DNA from: Calycina herbarum
Lineage: Eukaryota > Ascomycota > Leotiomycetes > Helotiales > Pezizellaceae
Assembly: GCA_001414485.1 (NCBI GenBank)
Contig: LLEY01000140.1
Location: 1-64,000 of the forward strand
DNA: 64,000 nucleotides
Direction: 5' to 3'
A model generated the notes under the pieces. The model ran no database searches. It was not told the origin of the DNA and saw nothing but the letters and a program-made list of their open reading frames with translations. How positions within the stretch are numbered: the stretch's first letter is position 1; each line of letters begins with the position of its first letter. Both the position numbers and the translations under genes were made by a program. Positions 47,383-58,603 of this stretch are shown here, piece after piece.

Positions 47383-49724
47383 CCGCGAGAGCTCGGGTAT
47401 TGTTTACAGGAGACCGTTAGCTCGTATGCGATATCAACGATGCACATATATGGATGCGGTGAGATAGCACTATTTTATTGGAACGGATCTCGTACTTGTA
47501 GGGCTGAAAGAGGAAAACAAGAAATGTTCCAATCAATCTTATATTGACGACGTGCATTGAATACGGCTTCGTCATTGACCAAGTTGGGCTTGTCTAACAT
47601 AAATGATAGAATTCTTCTAGCTATTATACGAGAGTTGCTAGGTAGGGCCATATTATTTGCTTTGATAACTATTAAACTTTAAATAGCAGCTGCTACGTTT
47701 TCGCTTAAAGTCTCTATTTATCGAACGACCCTCGAGTCCTTGAATATTCACTTTTAAGTTACACTCAAACAACTAGTTCAACGACATTCGAAAAAAATAT
47801 CCAAACATCTCCTGTCCAACTGTACTTCTAACTCTAAAACTTCTCTACTGCTGATTCCTAATAAAATATCGTAAAAACCCCTACTTTAACTTCCAAGTAT
47901 CGTTTCCCACTTCTTAATAACACAAGTGGTATCTTTAAGCTGACTTCTGTCTCCTTAACCTTCCGGTGTAGAAACTAATAAGTTTAAAACGACCACTGGC
48001 AAACTCTATTGTATCTACGTGCGTTTAGAAATCGGAGGTTCTGTATTGTATTTGGCCTATTTATAGGTTTATCTGTATAATATAACTAGCTTGTTATATT
48101 GCTGGCTCGCGGTTCTTTCTTCTGGTGGACTGTAGATAATATATAAGTAGTAGACGAGTTTAGTAACTTCTCTAACCTCTTTTATTATTTGTTTTCTTAA
48201 ACTGGAAATACGTAAGAGAGACGAGCTTTCCTCTGTGTATACCATAATCAATATGCGAAATACTTAGAACAATTATATCTATTTTCAAAGAGGGTTTGGA
48301 AGAATCGCAACATCTACTCCTGAATCCTTCTAAATTATCTCGTACAATAGTTGAAATTGTGTTAAAAGTCTAGGGCAATGGAAGGAAGGCTTGTACCCAA
48401 AGTAAAGCCTGGGATTCTTACAACTTTGTTACTGATTCCCCAAGCTACTTTATTGCCGAATTCACTTGTAAGTTTCTTATATTCGCTCTTCTAAAGTTCA
48501 AGTTCCCTTCTCTCTTACTTTCATACAAAACTACCTCTTGTCAGACCTATTCTGTATTCTTTGTAGACACATTGCCTCTCCTAGGCCCTGGTGATAGTGA
48601 CGAAGAGGCGAAAAAGTATCTTCTTTGCTACCTTCTCAGAATAGCTTTACGGCTGCTTTTTCCCCTCACCTACTGTAATCTAACATCAGCCCAGAAGAAT
48701 CCTTCAGATCCGAACTCTAAAGATCTAAGGTATCTCTTGCGGTTGCTTCCTCTGCTACTCTTGAAAACGTAGCTACTCTCGGTTTTCAACTAACTGTTGA
48801 AACAACAACTACCCTCGAAAACCAATCTCACTTCATCTTGAGAGTCAAAGTGTCTATGATCAATCTAGTTGACTTCTATTTTCCAACAGTTAACTGTTCA
48901 AACACTGTTAGAATTACTCGACCAGATTCCAGCTTCTCGCCACATGTGCTGAGGAAAAGTTTGAAAGTTAAAGTGGGCGGATGATCTGTTGCATGTGTCT
49001 TAAAGTTGGTTCTACAACTCCCCCATCAATTCACCTTGGGTTTAAAGGCCTAGCGCTGGTCTCAAAGGTTTACAGAAGTAAAATATACTCTTTGAATAGC
49101 TCTCTATGGAGTGGTATGGAGTCCATTGGCTACGATAGGCTTGTAATTCACACACTAAAATCAGTTCATACTTTAACATCTATATTTTCCCTCCTCTTTC
49201 TCCCTCCTTTTTTCTCTACCCCAAAGACCACCGGAAATTAAACAGGAGGATGTCTATTTTGTTATACCTACTACCTTCTATTATATAAGCCCCATAACCC
49301 CTTTCCCAGAAAACAAACAGCAAAAATCAACTTGCTCTTGAACCCAGAAACAACTCTCTCCAAATTTCCAAGTTCGGACAATTCCCAACCAAACCTAGAT
49401 CTACCTCCGCCTTCAGTCCAACCCTCGAAAATACACATGCTGTCGAAATCGAATTCAATACTTGGATATTACCCAACAACTGAAACCACCACGACTTCAA
49501 AATCAAACATATAACTTTACCGAAGAACGTGCCGTTGGCAGAGAATTACTCCAACACTACTTCTTCCTTGGCGCTCGATGCCACAAACCCATGAAGGGGT
49601 AGAATATTTCGCGCAGATCTACCGAGTACTAATACTCCAGTCTACATGATATTTTATAGGCCAGCTATAAGCTCTTAGAGAGTCATTGATATCCGAGGGA
49701 ACAGGCAGTGTGAATACAAACTAC

Positions 49725-49930
49725 TCAACTACTCAAGTAGTAATCTGAGTAGTCTAAGTAGCGCAGAGTAGAGTTTAAGTGGTAAATCTCTTGAGTAGAG
49801 TAGAGTAGTTACTCTTGACTACTCGAATAATACTTAGAGTAGTCTAAGTAGAGTACAGTAGAGTATAAGTAGTACTTAAATTCCCTCAAGTAGAGTAGAG
49901 TAGTAGCGACTACTCTACTCTACTCTAGAT
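49725..49930. repeat. GAGTA/TACTC pentamer-rich array
   Basis: About 200 bp dominated by GAGTA and its complement TACTC. Two imperfect units of about 90 bp begin with GAGTAGTCTAAG at 49747 and 49837. The right edge has TACTC runs (GACTACTCTACTCTACTC) that can pair with the GAGTA runs to form hairpins. Confidence 0.7.
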
Positions 49931-50959
49931 TTTCTCAGATACTCTAAACTTGTACTTCACTTACTAGAATACTCCGAACATGATTCACCTTTGATCTGCT
50001 CAGGTATATATATACCCCCTTATCTCTCTTCCTTCCTCTTCCCAAATAAATGTAGCGATCCCAAAACCCACCGATGTGGTGTGTGCCCACACCCCCCGCG
50101 TTCCTCTCTACAAACCACAAGGACACCTAAACTCGGAAAGGAAACCCGTGTTACTCACTCTCCATCCTTAACCAAGCCCCTCATGGCTTATGGCTCCAAA
50201 TCCGAACTAATAACCCCCAGCAACCTCCTACTGTCGAATTCCCTCTCACCGTCGAAAATAAATCTCACTTCCGCAACCCTCTGTCAAAGCTCAACTCGGT
50301 AGCCAAATAGCCTGTATTCATTAGATTCCACGTCCCATCCTTGGAACCAACTACTCAAGTAAGTGTCTTCTCGCTTAACCGTCGCTTCCGCAACCCCAGG
50401 GTAGCCTTTCTCGCGGAATCTTTTACACCTGCCTAGTAACAATGCTCCAGCCTACACGGTTTAAAATATAACTGTTTTACGGGCAAGTTGGATGCCTCAC
50501 GAATATAGTTCATCGAGTCTGGACTTCACCTTGCTAGGAAAAGGAAATCCGCATGTTCAGTTTCCGGCTTTGCATATATAATCCCTCTCCTCTCTCTTTT
50601 CAAGTGTTTTCCTCTTCTTCTAACGCAGTCAATTATATATACGCAAAGAAACATCCCCTTAACTAGAACCAAAACATTAAAAACTCGGGTATTATTTATT
50701 TTCTCTCATCAAGCGGCATCCTTTGCTTTGTTTTGCCGTGCCGCGCCTCCCACCATCCCTCATAAATATGTATTTCCAAAAAAGTTACAAAGCAGGAAAG
50801 AGTACCGTATTTGCTCCATCATTTCTTTCTTTCCTCAGCCCATTCCTCATCATGCACGCTCAAAAATAAAGAATCATCGTCCGCAATCCACTTTTCGTAC
50901 TCAACAAAATGGTCGCTAGTACAACCATGACTTTGCATCTTCCATTATCTCGTTCCTCC

Positions 50960-53296
50960 TCACACCATTACTTCCCTCTTCCCCTCACTCCCCCCTTGAA
51001 CACTAACCTCCCCAACCTTCATCAAACCACCCACCCCAGAAGTCCCCGCACTCCCACTCATCCGACTACTCTTCTTCTTTTTCGCCCCCACACCAACTTT
51101 CTTCTTCTCCTCCCCTTCCCCGTTTTCAATCTGCTGCACTTGCGAGAAATCCTTCCACTTCCTCCATCCATCAAAGTCGATGAGTGCCTGCATGCATCCC
51201 CACTCCATGACTTTGCGTTCGAGCCAGACGAAGTTGACGGGCTGTTTTCATCGTTAACTTAAAATCCCGAAAGAGGATTGTGAGATATGGGGGATGCAAA
51301 TGGAGGGGGAAAGAGAGGGATAGGGTATGGATATAGAAGGGAGGAAAAATCATACCTTAGTCAAAAAATCATTACACCCCGCCGCCAAAGCCTCATGTCT
51401 ATCACTCTGCAACGAACTCGCCGTCAAAGCAACAATAATAACCGGACTCTTAAACAGCACACTACTCGGCAACTTATCCTCTCCCTCCGCCGACCCTACC
51501 CCATCACCCGTCTGATCAGCCTCAGGCGCAGAGGAACTCGCAGAAGAGCTAAAAACCCCAATACTATTCAACCTCTCCAGCCTCCTGATTTCCTTTGTAG
51601 CTTCAAGTCCCGACATGATGGGCAACTGGATATCCATGAGCACTAAATGGAACCCTCCAGCTCGCCATTTAGTGACTGCTTCTTTACCGTTCATTGCCGT
51701 TTGCCACCGGACTTTGAGACGCTTCATGAAGGCTTCGAGCAGTTTAAGATTGATGATGTTATCCTCCACAATTAGGACGTTAATGGGTGGGACAGCGCCA
51801 TTGAGCATTCCCGCTGGTAGAGAAGGATGATCGACATTCGCCTTCTTCCTCTTTGGCCTATTATTCGCCGGTCTCGGGCGAGGCGAAGATACCCTCGGAG
51901 GAGGTGTAGCGACACGTTGGATTTGCGATGCTTCGGTTTGTAAGGGTGCAGGCGGGCTAGGGAGGGGAGGAGCAGTAGGAGCGGATGTATTGTTAAGGGA
52001 GGATTTTTCTGATGCACTGGAGTGAGTTCTTGCTCGGGGAACTCGAGGATGTGCATGCGTACCATTATTCATCACCGGTTGTTGTTGGTGGTTACTAAGT
52101 ATGGTAGGGGAGGAGGTATGTTGTCGACCTATCCGTGGTCTATTCGAGGGTGGTGGATGGTGTGGTCTTCTTCCGGGAGAAGGTAATGCTGGGACATGAC
52201 CGGTTGTCAGGACGGACATGGAATGAGTTGCTAGATTCGAGTGGTTATGATTTGCCAATCCATTGACAGGTAGAGAATTCGGTAGATGTGGTGAAGGAGG
52301 TGCTGGTACAGGCATGGGAGGGAAATATTCGCTCGCGCCTTCTAATGGTCTCCCATCCTCGTAGTATGCTCTCCCCGTATGTGGTGATGGTTTGGGCGTC
52401 CGTCTTAAAGGAACATCAATTACCAAAGCATCATCCACACCCTGTCCTCCAGGAAAATATGCATCCAGCGTTCTCCCCATCGGTTCCTCCGGCCCCAACG
52501 TCCTCTCCTGTCTATTCTCCCTGGGTATAATCCGCAAAGTGACATCCGGCGAATCGAAATTCCTACCCAGCGAATTCGCATATTTCTTCAATATCATATC
52601 CCTAACATCATCCACCAAATCATCCTCATTAATCGTCACCAACGTAGCAGACGCCCCCGGCCTCTTCACCCATATCTTCCTGCTCACCATATTCGGAGAC
52701 AGCGTCGAGGGACCGTTCGCAGTAAAATAATCGAGATTCGCAGCCCGATTCTTCTCAGGCAATTCCGTTTCCAGCAGCGTCTTGATCAATCGTGTCTGCT
52801 GCGGAGGCACCAAACTCTGTCGTCTCTGTAATTCCGTCGGACGCGCAGTCTTCGCGGTATTCGTCGTCGCAGTCCGAACCTCTCCGAATTGCCCTTCGTT
52901 GTCGCCCGTAGAATCCTCCTCAAGATCTTCCAATTCCTCCTCTACAACCGGCGAGATAGTATCAGTATTGGGCGTAGGCAAGAAATCCGCAAAATCCGCT
53001 TCCTCAACCTTACTATCTGGTATGGAAATATGCTTCGTCGCTGTGGATGGATGTAGATCCCTACTTTGTTCGGAATCGTCGCGGGCGCCGTTGTTTTGTC
53101 CAGCCTCTACTCCATCAACCTCTTTCTTCTCGTCAATCGTGGCACCCCGTCGCGAGTGTTGTGACTGACTCCCTCTCCGCGATTTAGTCGAGCGACTCGT
53201 GTGTTGCTGCTCGGCACAGTTATCCTGGCTGGAGATGGAAGACGCGGTTGAGGTGGAGCGTCTGAATTTCTGCCTCAAGAAAGATCCTATCGCCAT
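50960..53296 (-). CDS. ssk1: Ssk1-type response regulator
   Basis: Two exons, 53296-51356 and 51241-50960, with a 114-bp intron (51355-51242), about 740 aa. The N-terminal about 490 residues are Ser/Pro-rich and low-complexity. The receiver domain starts at residue about 506 (NVLIVEDNIINLKLLEAF), with acidic residues E511/D512, phospho-acceptor D555 in LVLMDIQLP, the ALTASS loop, and K647 at the exon end in FLTK. The intron join gives LTK-PVNFVWLERKVMEW, a conserved Ssk1/SskA ending. Ssk1 receives phosphate from the Sln1-Ypd1 phosphorelay in the cytosol and controls the MAPKKK of the HOG osmotic stress pathway. A Ser/Ala-rich insert of about 35 residues sits inside the receiver after LERL, common in filamentous fungal Ssk1. 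Confidence 0.9.
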
Positions 53297-54410
53297 TTAG
53301 GCGTTGGCAAGCGCGGGCAATCACGCGTGCTAAGAGGTGCTAAGGGAGGAATCCGGTTTTTCTGAGGCAAAAACGGTCGGGGCGTGTTCGGTTTGAGGAA
53401 GGAATGACTTGGTATTGATATTGGTACCGTAGTAGGGAATGCTGGAAAGGAGAGTTGTTGTTTGATGCTGTATGTAGAGTAGTACCGCATGTACCCAGAG
53501 ATATTGTATGTATCCCTATCTTGAATGCGATGCCGTGCTTCTCATTTAATAAACAACCGAGGCTACCGTATGCGTTTGGACTTTCTCAGACTTCAAAAGA
53601 GCAAGTATTTTCGCAAAATCATCAATGCAGATGGAGAAGGTAAAGCATAAAACTCTCAAAGCCTAGACTATTCTATATCTGTAAATCCAATCCCCCAAAT
53701 CCAATCGCCAAAAGACCATTCACCTCAGCTTCTCAATTGCTGCATATTGATCAACACCAACCACAACCCCTTTTTCCCCAGGCAACACAAGATAAGCTAA
53801 AAGTCCACGCAATAAATTCGCCCCATCCCCAAGGCGTGGAAAAGAAAGGCCCTCGATTTGCCAACTCAGAAAAGCAGAGCCCCCTTCTAACCCCGGCACC
53901 TAGATAACATACCCTGCCCAGCGGACCACGGGAAAAAGTCAAGTCGCCACCCCCAGAAAATCGAGAAAAATCAAGTTTCCAGCACACCCCAGCATCAAAG
54001 AGATCCCAGGCATGGGAATCCCGAATACCAATTTAATTCCGCGATGGGATAGAGGTACGAGTACGATACAAAAAAAAGAGAATACGAGGAGTATCAAGAG
54101 AAGATTGTAATTCATGGTATTGGCATTCGTAGCTATATCTACAAACATATTCCCGCCTGCAAAGAAAAGGAAGAAGAAAACCAAGAAAAATCAAAGTAGG
54201 ACCCTGATTTCCTCGCTACCAAACTCCAGAGTAATCCGGGGCCATTTCCAAGACTCAAACCAACATCTCCAACTGCAACAATATCTTCAAATCACCTGAT
54301 CCAATTCCCCATTTATTGACCAACAAACCCAAGAAAAAACCATGCCAGCAGATCTAAAAAATGAGGGGTCATTCCAGAAACAAGCCAGCTTCAAGTCTGT
54401 CCGTAAACGA
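53297..54410. other. Intergenic region upstream of ssk1
   Basis: Probable promoter and 5' leader of ssk1. No gene supported. Short open frames at 53.45-54.3 kb have no recognisable pattern. Confidence 0.45.
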
Positions 54411-55060
54411 TAGAGTCTAAGATAGTTGAAAGGTCTGATTTAAAAAGGTTTAGGCAGTTCTCGAGATATACGAGACAGATAGGTCTATATAACGAATAAA
54501 TGAATATTGCTTTTTATATTTTCTATTTATAGTAAATAAGTATATTAAATTCGTTTATTTATATTCGTATTAAATAGCTTATTTACACTATATTAAGAAT
54601 AAGTTTAAATATTTATTAAGCTAGAATAAGTACTAGAAGATCTATTAATCTAACTAGAAGTTAAAATCTATATTAAAATCTAATAAGTCTAGTTCAAACC
54701 TACTAAAAGTTAGTATACTTTTAATATTAAATTATTACTATTATTAATTTAAATATAAACTAGAGAATATTTAAAACTTTAAGTCTTTATTTAATATTTA
54801 TTAAACGTTCTTAATTTATATAATTTAAGTCTCTCGAGATTTAATAATTATTTATAATTATTTATAAATTAATTCACTAATTTTAATTTATTATATAAAC
54901 TTAGAAATAAAAAGTATTATATCTAAAAATCTCTAATAATATAATTAAAACCCTAAAAATAGAAAGCTTTTTAAAAAATTCTCTAAGAAAGAGAAACTCT
55001 AAATTTTCTTTATTACTACAAATCACAACTTATATATCTATCTACTCTCAAAAGTTTAAA
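54411..55060. repeat. AT-rich relic, about 650 bp
   Basis: Abrupt change to very AT-rich sequence (runs such as TTATTTATATTCG, ATTTATAATTATTTATAA) between normal-composition flanks. No element ends or protein blocks are visible. An old RIP-degraded repeat fragment is the best explanation. Confidence 0.5.
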
Positions 55061-56355
55061 CTCTAACTAACAATTCCAACTCCCAACTTCTATATGCCAC
55101 ACAAAAGCCCCCGTGCCAACAAACCAAAATCAAGTACTAAAAAACACACCACTAAAACACCAAAAAAAAGAACCCCCAGAACTCCAAGCAAAATGCCTCC
55201 ACCCTCTAAAACAAACATGCAGCGCTTCCTCAAAAAAATAAAAAATAAAAATAAAAATAAAGCGTCCATTCCAAAAAACGTAAAGACAGCCAGCTTTTTA
55301 GACCTCCCTCGATCTTTTCCAACCGTACCTACCTACCTACCTACCGAAGAACCCCCAAAACTTAAAAGCCCTGCCCAGCCCAGCCCAGCCCAGCCCAAAC
55401 AAGAATTTCTAAAAGGGGATGCAAAAGAAGAGAAAAAAACCCTGAATTTCCCGAGTTACTAAACTCTCAACCTCCCAACCCACTTCCAATTCCCCAGTTA
55501 AGTGCCAACAAAAAAGGAAGTACAACTCCAAAACAAGTATAAAAATCGGGGGACCAAGTCCAAGTCCAAGTCCACTACCGAAGAAATATAAACCATAGAT
55601 TTCCAAGAAAAGGAGAACACGGCACTTACAAAAAGATCCACACAATTGCACGGCTCACAAATAAAAAAAAGGGGGTATACATAATCAAGTATTTATACGA
55701 GTTTCAACTTCTCTCTTTCAATTCTTTATTTTCCGTCGTATTGGGATAAAGCGTATCTCTCCTCTCCTCTCCAACTCCCAACAATCTATCCAACACCCTT
55801 CCTTTCAATCCCCCCCGCCCCTCACAACTTCAAAATCTACAATTTCAACCTCCATCACCAAACAATCTTCATTCCCATTCATCCCAGTCATTCATCATCC
55901 ATCCGTCGCCAAACAAATTACCCATCATCCATCATTCATTATCCATCAAACCAACAAACTAACAAGGCACTCTCACCATGGTTGGTATCAGAAGTAATTC
56001 TCGCAAAAGAGGAGGGAGAAAAAAATGTATTCTCCATCAAATCTCCCCAAGACCAAAGAACCCATCCACCCCAGATGATCCGGCCCACCACCATCAATTC
56101 ATAGCATCAGTATACCCCACCCATTCCCTTCCCAAATTCAAGTCGGTGTAATAAAAAGGTAGAAGAAAACGCCTGTTCAAACAATAATAGGCCTGAAGTC
56201 ACAAGGTTCCTATCCCATCCCAATTCCAATGCAAAGCCCGCTAAAAACCAAAGGTATAATCGAAAGAGAAAAAAAGGCAAAACAACCAAAGTCGAGGAAA
56301 AGAGAGAGGGTAGCTATTACATGGCGCAAATAATTCGCGCTACGCAACTGACACC
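55061..56355. other. Intergenic region with short tandem repeats
   Basis: It contains simple repeats: (AAAAAT)n near 55238-55258, (CCTA)n near 55327-55345, (CAGCC)n near 55376-55396 and (AAGTCC)n near 55556-55572. An open frame at 55094-55462 is Lys/Pro/Thr-biased low complexity and probably not a gene. One possible small gene at 55978 is listed separately. Confidence 0.45.
55978..56151 (+). CDS. Possible small protein (57 aa) or first exon
   Basis: ATG 55978 sits in a strong context (CTCACCATGG), preceded by a CT-rich and then CATC/AACAA-rich leader of about 200 bp (55740-55977) that looks like a fungal promoter and 5' UTR. The open frame is MVGIRSNSRKRGGRKKC... to a TAA at 56149. A donor-like AGAA-GTAATT follows after five codons, so this could instead be a tiny first exon. 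No known motif. It faces the 3' end of the kinase gene. Confidence 0.3.
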   Translation: MVGIRSNSRKRGGRKKCILHQISPRPKNPSTPDDPAHHHQFIASVYPTHSLPKFKSV

Positions 56356-58603
56356 TCACATGTCCGTACTCCCAGGAAGGCGAACGAGTTTATGTCCAAA
56401 GTGCTGCGAAGGCGGGAGATGATTATGACTCACAACCTTCACAATCCCCTTCGAGCAACTCCGCATCTTGGTCGCGTCCACAGTCGTAGTAGGATCATCA
56501 TAGCTATCAATCTGACAGCACTCGACATTCTTCAACCACCGATTCTTCGCAATAGTCGCCATAGTAGCTCTTCTCGAGGGTTCGGGATTGAGCATAGTGA
56601 GTAGGATACGACGGAGAGCAGGAGGATTAATATGTTGATCGAAGAACGCAACATGGGGGTAATCCGTTTCCGAAATATTAGGGACTTCCCCCTCGGGATG
56701 TTTGGCATTCCACTTCGTCCAACCGCGAACGAGGTCGTCGTAGAGGGGTGAGCTGCCGTTTCGTGCTTCGGTCCAGAGACAGCCATTAGCGCATAAGCAT
56801 AACATCACGACGGCGGCTCCCCATACGTCTAATGGACGTGGGTCGTATTCGCCTGGTTTTTATTAGCATTTGTGAGAGTACAAGTCATGTTAAAATCTCA
56901 CCATTCTTCTCCAGGACCTCGGGGGCGACATAGGGAGGGCTACCACACATGCCTGGAGCACATAGTCTCACCTCCCCCATGTCTTTTCCACATTGTCCTG
57001 CTGCAGCTCTCAATCCAGGGTGAATACCGGCGAAGACTTCGGAGACGCCAAAATCGGTAATCTTCAGCTTGCTATCCTTGGTAATTAAGAGATTCTCAAG
57101 TTTAATATCTCGGTGGGCGATGCCATGGTTGTGAAGGTAATTGATTCCTTGCACCAACTGCTTGAACAAGCATAATCGATCCGCCATTCTGTCCGGCCTG
57201 GAGAGGTATTTCTGGCTGACGAGACTGAAAAGATCCCCCTGTTCGCAGTACTCCATGACGTGATTCCATTTACCAGCGTGTACGCACAGTCGGAAAGTCT
57301 CCACGATATTGGGGTGATGTACGCTCTTGGCAATCGAATATTCCGACTTGACCTTTTGTTCGTAATCTTCCGCCTTTTCGTTGGACGACTTTCCGCGAAA
57401 TTCCTTGACAGCAAAGACTTCACCAGAGAAGCCTTTTCGGTTCATCAGCTTCACCTTGGAAGTAGCACCTTTACCGATGCTCTTCCCCCGTTTACCCACC
57501 ATCTTACTCTGGTCTTGGAATTCGCTGTATAGATCTCCAACATCCACGGTAAAGTCGTCAGGAAGACTCAAACTCATCCGTCTTGACTTGAGACCGATGC
57601 CAGTTTCCGCCGGCAGGGCCCAGATGGCTCTTTGTGGGAGTTTTGCATTGGCGTTTCCGTCGCAGTTTTGCAATGAGGTATCGAGGTCAACACTAGTAGC
57701 ACGATCACGCTGCTCATGGTCTGGTGCCTTTTCGTGGTTGGGATGCTTATGTCTAGAGAATCTGTCCCTAATTCCATGTCCCAATCCTGTCGACGAACGG
57801 TTCTTCTTTCGATTATGAAATAGTTCGTCCTTGGAGGGTTCTTGGACTTGAAGATGAGGTTGTGGCTGCGACTTGCTATTCGAAATGTCTGCAGGAGAGC
57901 CAGGCGAGGGCGGTGAATTCGACCGAGTGGTGTACGGTGAATTATTTGCCGACATACGCCTAATTGATAATCTGCGAGCCTCCTTGCTCAAGTTGATGTC
58001 TGCTCCAGCAAGCGCATTATTCTCCAACCGCGGTACGGGGACCACATCGTGAGCGTTCGCGCCATGGGAATTCGACCTGCGGAAGAAACCCGACATTGCA
58101 CGTTTGATGCCCGAGTCCTTGGAGGAAGAACCAGGTCGTTTGGGTGCAGGTGTCTTGGGAGTCTGCTCGTTCGAGGGAGTGGATGGGGTTTTGTTTTTGT
58201 TGGCGGTAGGTGGAGGGGTGGCTGCGGTATTTAATATCAACGGCGGCGGCTGTGAATGGCTCAATTCAAAGGGATTGAGATTCTCATGCTTCATGCCATT
58301 CATCCTATCTTGAAAATTATAAGGATGCTGATTGTCTGTAGGAGTTATTGGCTCATTGGCGGCCTCACTGCTAGTTTCATCTTCCTCTTCTTCGGGTATG
58401 GGACTTCGAAGATCGAGGGGTCGCGACTCTGGCGACGAGGAGAGACTGGTGTCAAGGGAAGAGGAGGAGGTGGAGGTGTTGTCGGTCTGCAATTTAGGTA
58501 GTTGATGTCTAGTTGTAGGTTGATTGGAGTGGTGGTAAGGGTCGTATGAGATGTGGTTGAAGGAAGGAGCCGCGGATGGCGGGGCTGAAGTAATGGCGGG
58601 CAT
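56356..58603 (-). CDS. Ser/Thr protein kinase, Hal4/Sat4-Hal5 type
   Basis: Two exons, 58603-56902 and 56852-56356, with a 49-bp intron (56901-56853); 2199 nt, 732 aa in frame. Residues 1 to about 365 are low-complexity Ser/Pro/Asn-rich. The kinase domain begins near GKSIGKGATSKVKLM, with catalytic Lys at about 400 (FAVKEF), HRDIKLEN at 497, DFG at 517-519, an extended activation segment with GMCGSPPYVAPEVL, and YDPRPLDVWG across the intron. The NIVETFRLCVHAGKWNHVMEYC stretch resembles the fungal Hal4/Sat4-Hal5 (HRK/NPR) kinases. In yeast these stabilise nutrient and potassium transporters at the plasma membrane under salt stress; the same role here is inferred. Confidence 0.85.

Larger units (their letters stand above)
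46737..50959. other. Gene-poor region with MITE, repeats and decayed sequence
   Basis: About 4.2 kb between the dehydrogenase start and the ssk1 stop. It includes a clear MITE (47162-47382), a GAGTA-rich array (about 49720-49930) and two stretches similar to each other (about 49600-49665 and 50400-50475). Short open frames (48572, 50909 and others) look random. The base composition between 48.0 and 49.0 kb shows moderate AT-rich decay. Confidence 0.5.

Noticed and set aside
55094..55462. 122-codon Lys/Pro-rich ORF
   Set aside because: Made largely of microsatellites (AAAAAT, CCTA, CAGCC). No leader or conserved block.
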